DNA of 64,000 nt, taken from NCBI GenBank assembly GCA_037157565.1, contig JAZHRO010000036.1, positions 135,834,501-135,898,500 of the forward strand. Reading direction: 5' to 3'. Shown in pieces: positions 23,880-33,353 of the stretch. The notes below the pieces were generated by a model that made no database searches, was not told the DNA's origin, and was given only the letters and a program-made list of their open reading frames with translations. The position numbers and the translations under genes are program-made. Numbering within the stretch: the stretch's first letter is position 1; each line of letters opens with the position of its first letter. Source of the stretch: Thalassia testudinum. Taxonomy: Eukaryota > Streptophyta > Magnoliopsida > Alismatales > Hydrocharitaceae.

Positions 23880-24554
23880 GTGCTCCCCCTGACCACTCTT
23901 CTCTCCAAGGATGTACCCTTTGAAATTTCTAAAGAATGCACTCAAGCTTTTGAGATCCTTCGTGACCGAGTTACCCAAGCCCCAATCCTACAGTCCCCTG
24001 ATTGGTCTCAACCCTTTGAGATCATGTGCGATGCATCTGACTTCGCTATAGGAGCGGTTCTGGGGCAAAAGATTGACGGGAAACCCGTGGTCATCTACTA
24101 CGCTAGCAAGACACTTAACGAGGCTCGACATAACTACATGGTTACGGAGAAAGAGCTACTAACTGTAGTATTTGCCCTTGAAAAATTCAGGTCTTATCTC
24201 CTGGGTTCCCACGTTATAATCTACTCGGATCACACAGCTGTGAGGCATCTCCTTGCGAAGAAGGATGCAAAACCTCGATTAATCCGATGGATCTTGCTGC
24301 TGCAAGGATTTGACCTCGAGATTCACGACAAAGCGGGAAGACAGAACGTGGTAGCTAACCACTTGTCCCGCCTTCCTTCTGAGATCATCGACCCTTCTGG
24401 ACCCATCACGGAGCATTTTCCTGATGAGCACCTCTTGACTATTGGTACAGGGATTCCATGGTTTGCTGATATAGTAAACTATTTGGCATCACATCATATC
24501 CCGTCCGATTGGCCGAAGGCCAAGAAAGATAAATTACGCTCTGATGCCAAGTAG
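23880..24554 (+). pseudogene. A2 RNase H
   Basis: RNase H domain of the pol polyprotein, which removes template RNA. A 224-codon stretch is open. Motifs: CDASDFAIGAVLGQ (first catalytic Asp), ASKTLNEARHNY, TEKELLTVVFALEKFR (catalytic Glu) and YSDHTAVRHLL (Asp), followed by GRQNVVANHLSRL, which marks the domain end. About 80 bp after the RT remnant, with a shift and stops between, it ends at a TAG at 24552 before the integrase. This is the best preserved piece of the element. Confidence 0.9.
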
Positions 24555-24617
24555 TACATTTGGGAAGGCCCGTACTTATTCTGCATAGGTACTGACCAAA
24601 TTATCCGGCGATGTGTC

Positions 24618-25685
24618 TCAGAGGTCGAAATCAATGACATACTCTCTTTCTACCATGACCAGGCATGTAGAGGCCATTTTTCTGGGCATAAAACTGCATT
24701 GAAAACCCTCCAGTGTGGCTTTTACTGGCCCACTATCTTGAAGGACGCATACAATTGCTGTAAGAAAAGCAGTTGTTGCCAAACTTTGGGCAATATGAGC
24801 CATTGCGACATGATGCCTTTACAGCTAATTCTCGTATGCGAGATTTTTGATATTTGGGGGATTGATTTTATGGGCCCCTTCCCAATCTCGGACGGCTTCG
24901 AGTACATTTTACTTGCTGTTGACTACGTGTCCAAATGTATGGAAGCCATTCCGACCCGAACTAGTGATCACAAGATCGTTATCAAATTCATTCACTAAAA
25001 TATCTTCTCACGGTTCGAGATTCCTCGAGCGATCATTTCTGATGGAGGGACCCATTTCACCAACGCTTAGTTCAGGTCACTGATGACAAAATAAGAGGTG
25101 TCGCACCGAATCTCTACTCCTTATCACCCCCAGACTAATGGTCTAGCTGGGCTATCAAATCAGGAGATCAAGAAAATCCTTCAGGTTACTGTTCGACTTG
25201 ATAGGAAGGACTGGTCATCCCGACTTCCGGAAGCTTTGTGGGCTTATAGGATCGCCCACAAGACCCAATTAGGCATGTCTCCTTTTATACTGGTGTACGA
25301 GAAGGCGTGTCACCTTCCCGTAGAACTAGAGCATAAAGCCTATTGGGTAGTACGGAATTGCAACCTAGATCTTTCTAAGGCTGGAACCCACATAGAGCTT
25401 CAGATAAGCGAGATTGATGAATTACGCCTCGATGAGTATGAAAACTCACGAATCTACAAAGAACGGGTTAAAGCCTTTCATGACAAGCACATTTCTAGAA
25501 AGATCTTTCACCCTGGTCAAAAGATCCTACTCTTTGATGCCCGACTTAAATTGTTCCTTGGAAAATTGCGATCCAAGTGGGTCGGACCATATCTTGTCCG
25601 ACAGATCTTTGGAAATGGAGTCGTCGAGATCAGTCCACTCAGCCATGATTCCGATCCTTTCATCGAGACTCAAACTGTTCATTGA
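24618..25685 (+). pseudogene. A2 integrase, broken
   Basis: The integrase inserts the cDNA into chromosomes. The zinc-binding region is partly preserved (GHFSGHKTALKTLQCGFYWP, then CC and C residues near SSCCQTLGN). The catalytic core shows IWGIDFMGPFP (first Asp), LLAVDYVSK, then a stop at 24998, ISDGGTHF (second Asp) and TPYHPQTNG with the Glu in the following QEIK. The C-terminal half is open at 25098-25685 and includes ALWAYRIAHKTQLGMSPF and a C-terminal segment with PGQKILLFDARLK and SKWVGPY. It has at least two frame breaks. No chromodomain is visible, as expected for Athila/Tat rather than chromovirus integrases. Confidence 0.9.
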
Positions 25686-26731
25686 CGTGACCAATATAGA
25701 TTTGGTTGAGTCATCATTCATCCTCCATTCTCCTTGATCTCATTGCGCCCAGCCGATGGTGTAAAACTCAGTGCTTAACGGGAGGCAGCCCGTCATTCTT
25801 TTGGAAACCCAAAACCTTTTCTGATATTTTTGTGCACTTTAGGTTCATCCTTTAGGACAGCTGACTCCACCTCAGGTACTTGTACCTGAGATTAGAAATC
25901 ATCCGCAACAGTCACCTCGACCCATCCACTCACCCAATACCTGTCCTAATGAATGAACCAAGCTGAATAAAAAACCCACCTAATATACAATTAGGACATT
26001 GCAAATCTTAGGCATGGGGGGGTATGAAAGTGCAATGAAAACTCATAACAAGAAAAGGTTTCAACAAAAAATTCACATATGTCAAAAACACCGAAAAAAA
26101 ATTTGAAAAAGAACAAAAGAAAAATGGGAGGGAAGAAATTTTTGCTGAGCTTTACAAAAGGAGGAAGGACAGGAGCAAAATTCTAAAAAGGAGCACAAAA
26201 TGAAAAAGAAGAGAAGTCATTAGTAAGAAATCAAGGGATTAACCAATGTTCTAGACCACATTAAAAGAAAAGCAAAGAGAAAGTGCTAAAGAAACACAAG
26301 AAGATTAGTAAGAATGCTAACCTTAGGCCTTTCTGGCTAGACTCATAGTGTCCATTAAGATCTAGAGATTCCTCAAGCGGTTGAGGAAAATGAAAAGCTT
26401 AAATATTAGGTCTAAGGCTTAGGGAGTATTCAACCTCGTTAACTGACCTTTGGTTTACGGGACTCGGTAACCTAAGCACCCCAATTCACGCACAGTTTGA
26501 TTCAGTGAGCATAAATATCAAAATCACGTAAAAGCATTTCTAATGTTCTGAAAATGTCACCTAGATTAGGAGCGGCCGATCAACACAGGTTGATTTAGAC
26601 CAGTTCCCGGTGCGGAGAGGTGGAAAATTCCCCTCGAAGATGTGGAACAACATATCGTCTCCTCGGTGCTTGTCTCCTAGGATATTTACATATCCAACTG
26701 GGGGCATGTAAGTACTATGCTTGTTCAGATT
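25686..26731 (+). other. A2 post-integrase non-coding region with hairpin and internal purine tract
   Basis: No env-like ORF is recognisable. ACGGGAGGCAGCCCGT at 25778-25793 forms a 5-bp stem and lies about 90 bp after the integrase stop. An internal purine tract, GGCATGGGGGGGTATGA (26011-26027), follows AGGACATTGC and copies the polypurine tract at the 3' LTR. A very A-rich stretch (26060-26300) follows. Confidence 0.55.
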
Positions 26732-26890
26732 CCATGGATGGAATTATCAGGAAATGTCAATTTCTAGGGTTTGAATTCGACCATGGAACGCCATGGGCGG
26801 GATTATCTCGAAATCTCGAAAACCAGGGTTCTGGGGGTTACCATGGGCGGTGCTATCTCGAAGCATCGATTGCCAGGAACCTTTGAGGAT
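26732..26890 (+). repeat. Three degenerate ~50-bp tandem units
   Basis: Units start with CCATGG at 26732, 26791 and 26841. Each continues with a GGAATTATC/GGGATTATCTCGAA/GGTGCTATCTCGAA stretch and an (A/C)CAGGG- or CTAGGG-like end. The overlapping ORFs are accidental. Confidence 0.5.
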
Positions 26891-27310
26891 TGATGATGGG
26901 GACAGGGAATCTGATACAGACCGTGTTGTGAAGCCAATCCTAAGCTAGAATTAAAAAGAAAAGAGAGAGAAAACTCTCTAAATAAATAAACCCTCTGTCT
27001 CTCTCTTACAAAACGTACTGCAAACTGAACCAAGGCTAAAAATGTCTCAAGCATGGGTGCTTTAACTGCGAAGTCCAATAAACCTTAGGGTAGTTCCTGC
27101 GGGCCTTAAAAACCTTTGCTAAGGACTGAGACTGAAGCTAGACAGATCTGGATCTTGGTTGGTACTAGAGTACCTTTAGGCCCATGGTCGGCATTTTGAC
27201 CTAATCAAAGAGACAAGAGAAGAAAAGGCACTTATCAAAATTAATGAAAGGAATTCATGGTCTAGAACAAAGGTTAAAACCTTAAAATTTTGCTAAGGGA
27301 CTAGCAAAAG
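26891..27310 (+). other. A2 3' non-coding region
   Basis: Between the tandem units and the polypurine tract. I see no gene. Confidence 0.4.
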
Positions 27311-27325
27311 CTAGGCATGGGGGTA
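27311..27325 (+). other. A2 polypurine tract
   Basis: CTAGGCATGGGGGTA lies directly before the 3' LTR and is preceded by GACTAGCAAAAG. It is the expected plus-strand primer. Confidence 0.75.
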
Positions 27326-29986
27326 TGATGGGAACCTCATCATGAACCCTAGCTAGCATATTTTGACCTAATAAATTGAACAAAAGCTCCTACATAACCT
27401 AAGGGAAGGCCTAAATCAGGGAATTGTTAATATGAGAATAAAACATTATACAAGGGGTAAAACTATAATTTTACCATTGCAGTGCATGAATGAAATTTCT
27501 AAGGGTCTAGACATAGGTCAAGTGAACCTAATAAAGGAAAAAAGTGGGATGGTTTGGTCAGAAAAGGGTTATGACAAAATCTGGGAATTAAATGACATTA
27601 TGTAACCCTAAACCAAACCCACTTTAATTCATAAGGTTCCAGGAAAGATAAAAATCAATTAAACCCTCTAAAATTCATGGAAAAATATCCTCTAGGGTTT
27701 AGAACCTTCAATTTGGCCATTGGAACTTGTTTTGACCTAGATTGAGGCCATACCCAATTTTTGACCTAATTCAGGTTTTTGTGCAAAATGTCCAGTCAAA
27801 TGAGGTCAAACCTAAAATCCAACTTCACCATTGGAGTCCTTAGGTCCAAATTAGGTTGATACCAAAATTTGAACCTAAGGAAAGATCGTCTTGACCTACT
27901 TTGCAATTTAGTCCTCAAAGTTACTTTCAGACCCTCAACTTTTTGAAACTCTTACAAATGCCCCCCTATCTTTCCTGTCGTTCTCTTCAATCCGGTCCTT
28001 CTTCCACCCGCTGCGTAGGTCATACCTCGAGCAACTTTACATGGAAGATGGCACCGCGCATGCATGGGGAGTCGGCCTAAGATTTGAAAGGGGAGCTCCC
28101 TATGGAGCCCCCTACCGCATGGGCTGGCCCCCATGCCCTGAAGATCACCATACCTCTCGTGCGAACACGCGAAAGGTATGGGTCTCTGTTTTCCACAACT
28201 CCGGCGAGGTTTTTCCCGCCGCTTTCGCGCGCCTCGCGGCTGGCCTTCACCTATTTAAGGAGCAACACACTCAGTCGCATCCTTCAAGCTTCGTTTGGCC
28301 TGAGATTCCCCCCTCCTATTTGTCTCCCACCAACTCCAGCCAACTGCCAGAGCTTCCGGCGACCCTCCCTCTCCTCTCTCGTCACTCTGCCGTAGTACCA
28401 ATGGCAGAGCTACCTCCTCCATCTTCCACTGCACCACGCCGTACTAGCGGGCGCCCTTCAGCCCCTCTTCCTCATCATTGTTCTCTCCCCCTGGCACCTT
28501 CATCTCCGGCGATGGTAGCACTGGCTGCTCGCCACCTCCGTATCCCCTCCTTCAGTCTGGACTCATAGCTAAGTCCCTCTCACCCTCCTCTTTATTTCCC
28601 TTCTGCCAATTTGTTATTTTGACCCCTCGATAATCGCAGACCACCACCATCTCCACCTCCGGCAGATCATCGGCGAGGTTTATCCATCACCTCCCCACAT
28701 CCATCCACCTTGCCAGACCCCTCAGAAGAATCACCTCCACCCACTGATCATCTTGCGACCCTCCATTGACCGCGTCACCCACTGAAACCCTTCCCCGAAC
28801 ACACCCACCTGCACGCACACAGTTTGACCTAGCCATGCACTCATGGCCACTGTCATGCCACGCCGACCCCCATAGTAACTTCACCGTGCTCTGGCGAAGC
28901 CTATCGAGCATTCTAACAAGGCCGCAAGGCCGTATTCGTGGTTTTAGGTCCCGTGCCTCCGTCGCCATTGATGCCGAGCTTGGAGCAAGCTCGCAAGTAG
29001 CTCCAAGCCTTTCCAGCTCCAGGCTAGCAGCCCAGGTCGCGCGGAATACTTCTGCGCTCAGCTCCAGGTCTTCAATTGGTGGCAGAGGCTTTTGTTGAAG
29101 TGGCGATTAATCGCGTTTGCTGCTGCCAGGCGTGCGACAAGGAGGTGGGAGCTTTAGTCCCACCTCGTGAGTTTTCAAGCTCCCTGCGGTGCATAAATTG
29201 AAAAGGTGACTAAGGCTTATCACCTCAATCACATGGGGTGAGGTCCCTCTCACCCGCTCACCCGACCTCGTCCGCGACTACCCCCCGCGGACTTGGCCTG
29301 ACTCATTTACCCAAGCCTAGCACACCTCGCCCACCACCGCACGCTGGTGGCCTGGGTGCATATACTCGACCTATATACCCGAATCTCTGGGAGAGAGAAC
29401 CAAAGAGAGAAATGGAGAGAGAGAGAAACGTGGGGAGGGCAGGGGTTAGGTTTTGCCTACCCATGCTTGTGCAGGGAAACTGAAGAAGGAGGAAGAGGAA
29501 GCAGCCAAGGACTTAGCCACACAGCAGGAGCTGAAACAGAAGAAGAGGAAGAGGTGAAGCCAACTGAAGAAGAAGAAGGCAGAGATAGAGCCAAAGGGAA
29601 AAGAAAAAAAGAAGAGAAGGAAGCTGCCGCAAAGAGGAAGGCCAAGCAGAAGAATAGAAAGAAGAGAAAAAGAAGAAGCCAAGGAGCAGAAGTAGCAGCA
29701 GCTAAAGAGAAAGGAAGAAGAAGAAGGAGAACACGTGCACTGTAGCAAGTGGCTACTTAAGGCGTCTGATTCCCAAAATCTGACGTCTGAAGATAGAAAG
29801 GAGAGAAAGAAGAACAAAGAAGAAAATAGAAGAAAATATTTCCTTTAGTTTTTTTTTGTAAAATAGTGTATTATTGTAAATTGTGATTTTCTATGCTTTT
29901 AAAATCAAACTTGCTCCCTGAGTTTGACCTCGGAGAATTTTTGAAATATTCAAGTAATAAAATCAAATCAAACTGTACCCCAACCA
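27326..29986 (+). repeat. A2 3' LTR (family A, 2.66 kb)
   Basis: It begins TGATGGGAACCTCATCA and ends CCCAACCA, followed by TTGAC. It has a promoter hairpin and TATA-like box, a long purine-rich GAAGAAG tract (29380-29740), and the LTR-end block TGCTCCCTGAGTTTGACC at about 29912-29929 with AAGTAATAAAAT after it as a likely polyadenylation signal. The Lys/Glu-rich frame at 29347-29745 translates the purine tract and is not a gene. Confidence 0.9.
28149..28259 (+). promoter_or_regulatory. A2 3' LTR promoter: hairpin and TATA-like box
   Basis: CATACCTCTCGTG (28149-28161) and a complementary arm ending GGTATG (28180), with two mismatches, precede TATTTAAG (28252-28259) by about 70 bp. Confidence 0.55.
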
Positions 29987-30384
29987 TTGACAAAGCATTA
30001 TGAATTGAAATTTTCACTTCACTCCATCCTCACCTAGTGATCACTATCCACTCATTCACCGCCTAATTCCACATCCTTATTATTCATCAATAGCATCATA
30101 TCCATCTCTGTTGTTCATGTGTAGATCTGATTCCTCATCTCAAAGCTGCAAGCGTAAATTATTATAGCAATAAAAGGTACACAAATAACATGATTACATC
30201 TAATAAATCATCTAAACTTGTTAAATAGAAAGTTCTCGACAACATTAATGGTTGTATTGGTGAAATAGAAGTCCATAGACATAACGATAAAAGGTAGTTA
30301 ATTAGTCCACAAATATAATGATAAAAGGTATCTATTACTACTTGTGTAATGCAATGCGACTCATTCCAACTAATATGATCTAGG
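29987..30384. other. Continuation of non-LTR DNA right of A2
   Basis: It starts with the TTGAC target duplication and continues the sequence that stops at 20895. It contains two near copies of ATAATGATAAAAGGTA-like sequence (about 30280-30335). I see no gene. Confidence 0.4.
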
Positions 30385-30590
30385 ATGATAAGTTCCTCAT
30401 CTTATGTACTATTTCCACATGTGCAACATGTAATTTTGCTTCTCGAACAAGTTCCATCTCTAACTCATCAACCCAGTCTCGCAACCTAGCAACTTCGTCA
30501 AGATTTTCCTCTAATTCTCCCTGTATATTATGATACTGCATTTGCCTAAGCTCCAGTTCATCCTCAGTCTCCTTTACCTTATTGAGGAGT
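30385..30590 (-). pseudogene. Coiled-coil-coding fragment, unidentified
   Basis: Read on the minus strand, this stretch is open without an early ATG and encodes an acidic heptad-like segment: KVKETEDELELRQM, then GELEENLDEVARLRDW, VDELEMELVREAKLH, and a stop after MRNLSS. Leu and Val recur at 3-4 residue spacing, so a coiled coil is likely. A stop lies upstream. It may be a fragment of a host gene or of an accessory transposon ORF. It lies on the same strand as the Harbinger transposase but about 4.7 kb beyond its end when insertions are included. I cannot name a family. Confidence 0.35.
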
Positions 30591-30789
30591 CAATCAACGT
30601 ACTCCTAGTTTGCTTTCACATTTATTCTGACATGAAAATTCTCCAACTCTAAGTAACGATATTGAAAGACAAGGAAGTACGTCTCCGCTTGGCATGAGTC
30701 AAGAGACAGTAGTAATTGATGCGTTGCAACTTTGTAATTGCATCCCTATCATTGAATTAAATAATGCCATTTCAAAAGTTGCTTAAAAT

Positions 30790-32990
30790 GTAAGTTACTG
30801 ATAGCGAAAATACGCGATTTGTTAAAATTGTGTTTTAGTCGTTGTAACGCGTAAATCTATTTTTGCTTTCAAAATTTGTAAACCTAGATAAGGAAGTATC
30901 TAGGGTCATCCAAGGAGGTAATTGTTGAAATTATAAATCTCTTACTTGAAAAATGGAAATCAACTTTCTTTTTGGTGTTTTTAAATTTATATTTTTTTAT
31001 ATTTTGAAATAATGACGACTACGTGAGTTGTTGGTGGGAAAGTAACTAACACCTACAATCACTAAGCTAAAACCTAAGTGACAATTAATTCCTCTCCCTA
31101 AGCTCACCCTAGGCATGTGGAGGCCTAGGGTAATTAGGGAGAGGGGGTGAAGGGTGATAGAGAGAAAGAAAACAAATGCGACAAAAGACTTGTAAAGAAA
31201 GGAACTTGATTTAATAAGGAAGATTGTTTACACGAGATCCCTAGTAGAGGAATGCTTTCTATTACTAGAAAAACTACAAAAAATGACAAAAACACCAATC
31301 CTCCTATAATGATGGTGAAGATGAGAGGCTCCTTGCTCCAAGCTTAGTGGCTCCTGGGCTTGAAAAGGGGCTTTCCAACTCCTTCCTTGCAAAGCTCCAC
31401 AAAGATGATGTCCTCCAAGGCAAGCCCTAAAGGGGGGCGTGCCTATGCTTCTCCCAAGGGTGGACGTGCACCACTCTTCCTCCTCCAATTGCCTGGCCAT
31501 CTTCCTAGTGGAATGCTCCTCCTCCTTGGCATGGCACAAGAAGAAGAGAAGAAGGGGAAGAAGGCACCAAGGGGGCGGGTAGGATGCCCCCTTAATCTTC
31601 TTCTCTCCTTCTTCTTGGCCAAGAGATGTAGGTGGATATAGGGTAGAAAATATACTAATGGGGGACGGGAAAAATGGTAGTGGTTAAGGGTCTTTTTATA
31701 GAGTAGGATGGGGGGTATAGGTGGCTCTTGGAATGGATGGCTAGGATGGGATTTAAGGGTAGTTAGTAGATCCTAGGGCTAAGGATGATTGGCGCCAACC
31801 CAAGGGACTTGTAGGGGGTAGTTATGGTGGCTAAGGGATGCAAGGTGTTGGCGCCAACCATGAAGGGGAGCCTAGGTTTGGCGCCAAAGGGAAGGCTTCT
31901 AGAACGGGGGTGAGGTGGATGGTGGATATGGCTTGGAGGGGGCAGGTGTAGGGTGTATATAGGGGATGAAGTTGGCGCCAAAAGGGAGGTGGTTAGGGTT
32001 TGGTTTGGCACCAACTTTTGGTGTCTTTTGGTGGTTGGTTGAGGGGTGAAGAGGTGGCTATGTTGGCGCCAACTTAGGGGCGGACTAGGTAGTGCTTAGG
32101 TGGACTTAGGTTGGGTTACTTGGTGGAGCTAGTTAGGCAGGGTTTTATGGTGGTGGATGGCCAAGGGAGCTGGAGCTTAGCTAAGCTAGCTTAGCTCAGT
32201 AGTAGGGTAGAGGAGTAGGCAAATGGAGCTAGGGTTTGAGGAGAGGAGCTGAAGAGGAGAAGTATGGAGCTGAACTGGAGTTGGCAGCTACTTAAGAGGG
32301 TGGCATGGAGCTACTTTCGCTGGCTTAGCTTGCTAGTTCTTTGCTAGCTACTAGGACAAGCTAAAGTAAGCTGGCTGCTACCACAAGGAGCTGAGGTGAG
32401 CTAAGTCAGGTGCTCCCGGGGAGGATCAAGTTGGTTGAGGTAGCTAAGGTAGCTTAGCTCAACTGAGTGGAGCTAAGCTAAGTCCCCGAGAGCTAGACTT
32501 GAGCTTCCTGAGCTGAAATAAAGTCATCTTTAGCTGGATGGAGTTGAGTGGAGCTGGATCAAGCTAGTCCTGAGCTGAGGTGAACTCCAGTCAACTCAGC
32601 TGAGCTAGCTAGAGCTCCCTGTGAACTAATGGGAGTTGAGATGAGCTAGACTTAGCTAAGTTGAACTGGATCTGAGCTGACCTGAGCTAGGGTGAGCTAA
32701 GATGAGCTCTCTTGAGCTGCCATTCAGCTGAGATGAGCTGAATGGAGCTAGGATGAGCTAACCCTAGTCCAAGTGAGCTGGAATCCAACTAAGGTAAGTT
32801 GGATCAAGTGAGTCCCAGCTGGTTTGAGCTTCTCCTTCACCAGTTGCCTTCCCGAGTGCTAGGGTTTTGGAGATCTGACTCTCTGTCATTCCTAACACTC
32901 ACAAAAACATATCAAAAAGAGAATAGAAAGTAAAATGCATGCCTATCCTAATTTATGCCTAAATGCAGCCCAAAAACCCATTTGCGGAGC
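30790..32990 (-). mobile_element. LTR of family D (probable solo LTR)
   Basis: It resembles LTR D at 47727-52674 in its end sequences. The left end (about 30790-30930) carries an ACGCGTAAATC stretch and a degenerate LTR-end block (30893-30925). The right end has TTTGCGGAGCAAA (32981-32993), a worn version of the start hairpin. About 2.2 kb, with no pol coding. AAAAT occurs on both sides (about 30785-30789 and 32991-32995), but the ends are not clean TG/CA, so the borders are approximate. The ORFs at 31228-32014 lie in LTR sequence. Confidence 0.5.
32150..32840. repeat. AGCT-rich simple array (GAGCT-type)
   Basis: About 700 bp in which GAGCTGAGCT, AGCTAAGCTAG, TGAGCTGG and similar words recur dozens of times. 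The self-complementary core AGCT appears every 5-12 bp with no fixed longer period. The copy of this LTR at 47727-52674 has a different array at the matching place. Confidence 0.75.
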
Positions 32991-32995
32991 AAAAT

Positions 32996-33353
32996 TCTAA
33001 AGAGCTAGATTTGTTTTAATGCATAAGAATGATGATAAACTGGCGTTTATTAGTTACCTATTCTCCTACTTGGCATATGTAGAAAATACACTCCATTGTG
33101 GACGTGTGTCAAGTGCCATCAAGCTCCAACCACAACTGTGCAGGGCATTCTCGGTGGCTGATTCGACCATGGGTCATAATCATGAAGCCATCTACCATAC
33201 ATGCACTACTTATCGTTGATTGGCATGGGAATAAAAATACAAATAAGTAGAACATAGAGTATCAATTATTGTGGGTACATGCCAGGGTGCCCGATTACCA
33301 AATACATCGACTACTATATCAAGTTCGATACTAGACTTTATTCAGAGCAAGAT
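32996..33353. other. Non-LTR DNA between D-type LTR and B2
   Basis: No recognisable gene. It ends with AAGAT (33349-33353), the left target duplication of B2, and the sequence resumes after 35217 at the 3' end of the Harbinger element. Confidence 0.4.

Larger units (their letters stand above)
20896..29986 (+). mobile_element. Athila-like Ty3/gypsy element A2, rearranged
   Basis: A 9.1 kb element with perfect 5-bp target duplications, TTGAC at 20891-20895 and 29987-29991. Order: the first ~1.2 kb of the 5' LTR (+), an inverted segment with PBS and the last ~240 bp of the LTR, then protease remnant, RT, RNase H, integrase, a long non-coding 3' region with two purine tracts, and a full 3' LTR (27326-29986). 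Gag and the protease active site are gone. The pol order and motifs fit the Athila side of Ty3/gypsy. The target duplication spans the whole structure, so the rearrangement was either present when it integrated or arose inside it later. Confidence 0.85.

Noticed and set aside
26620..27078. ORFs of 88 (+) and 91 (-) codons as an env-like gene of A2
   Set aside because: Too short, no signal peptide or membrane segment, and they overlap the degenerate tandem units.
29347..29817. Lys/Glu-rich ORF and its antisense Phe/Ser-rich partner
   Set aside because: Low-complexity GAAGAAG tract of the A2 3' LTR, with no domain and no conservation beyond composition.
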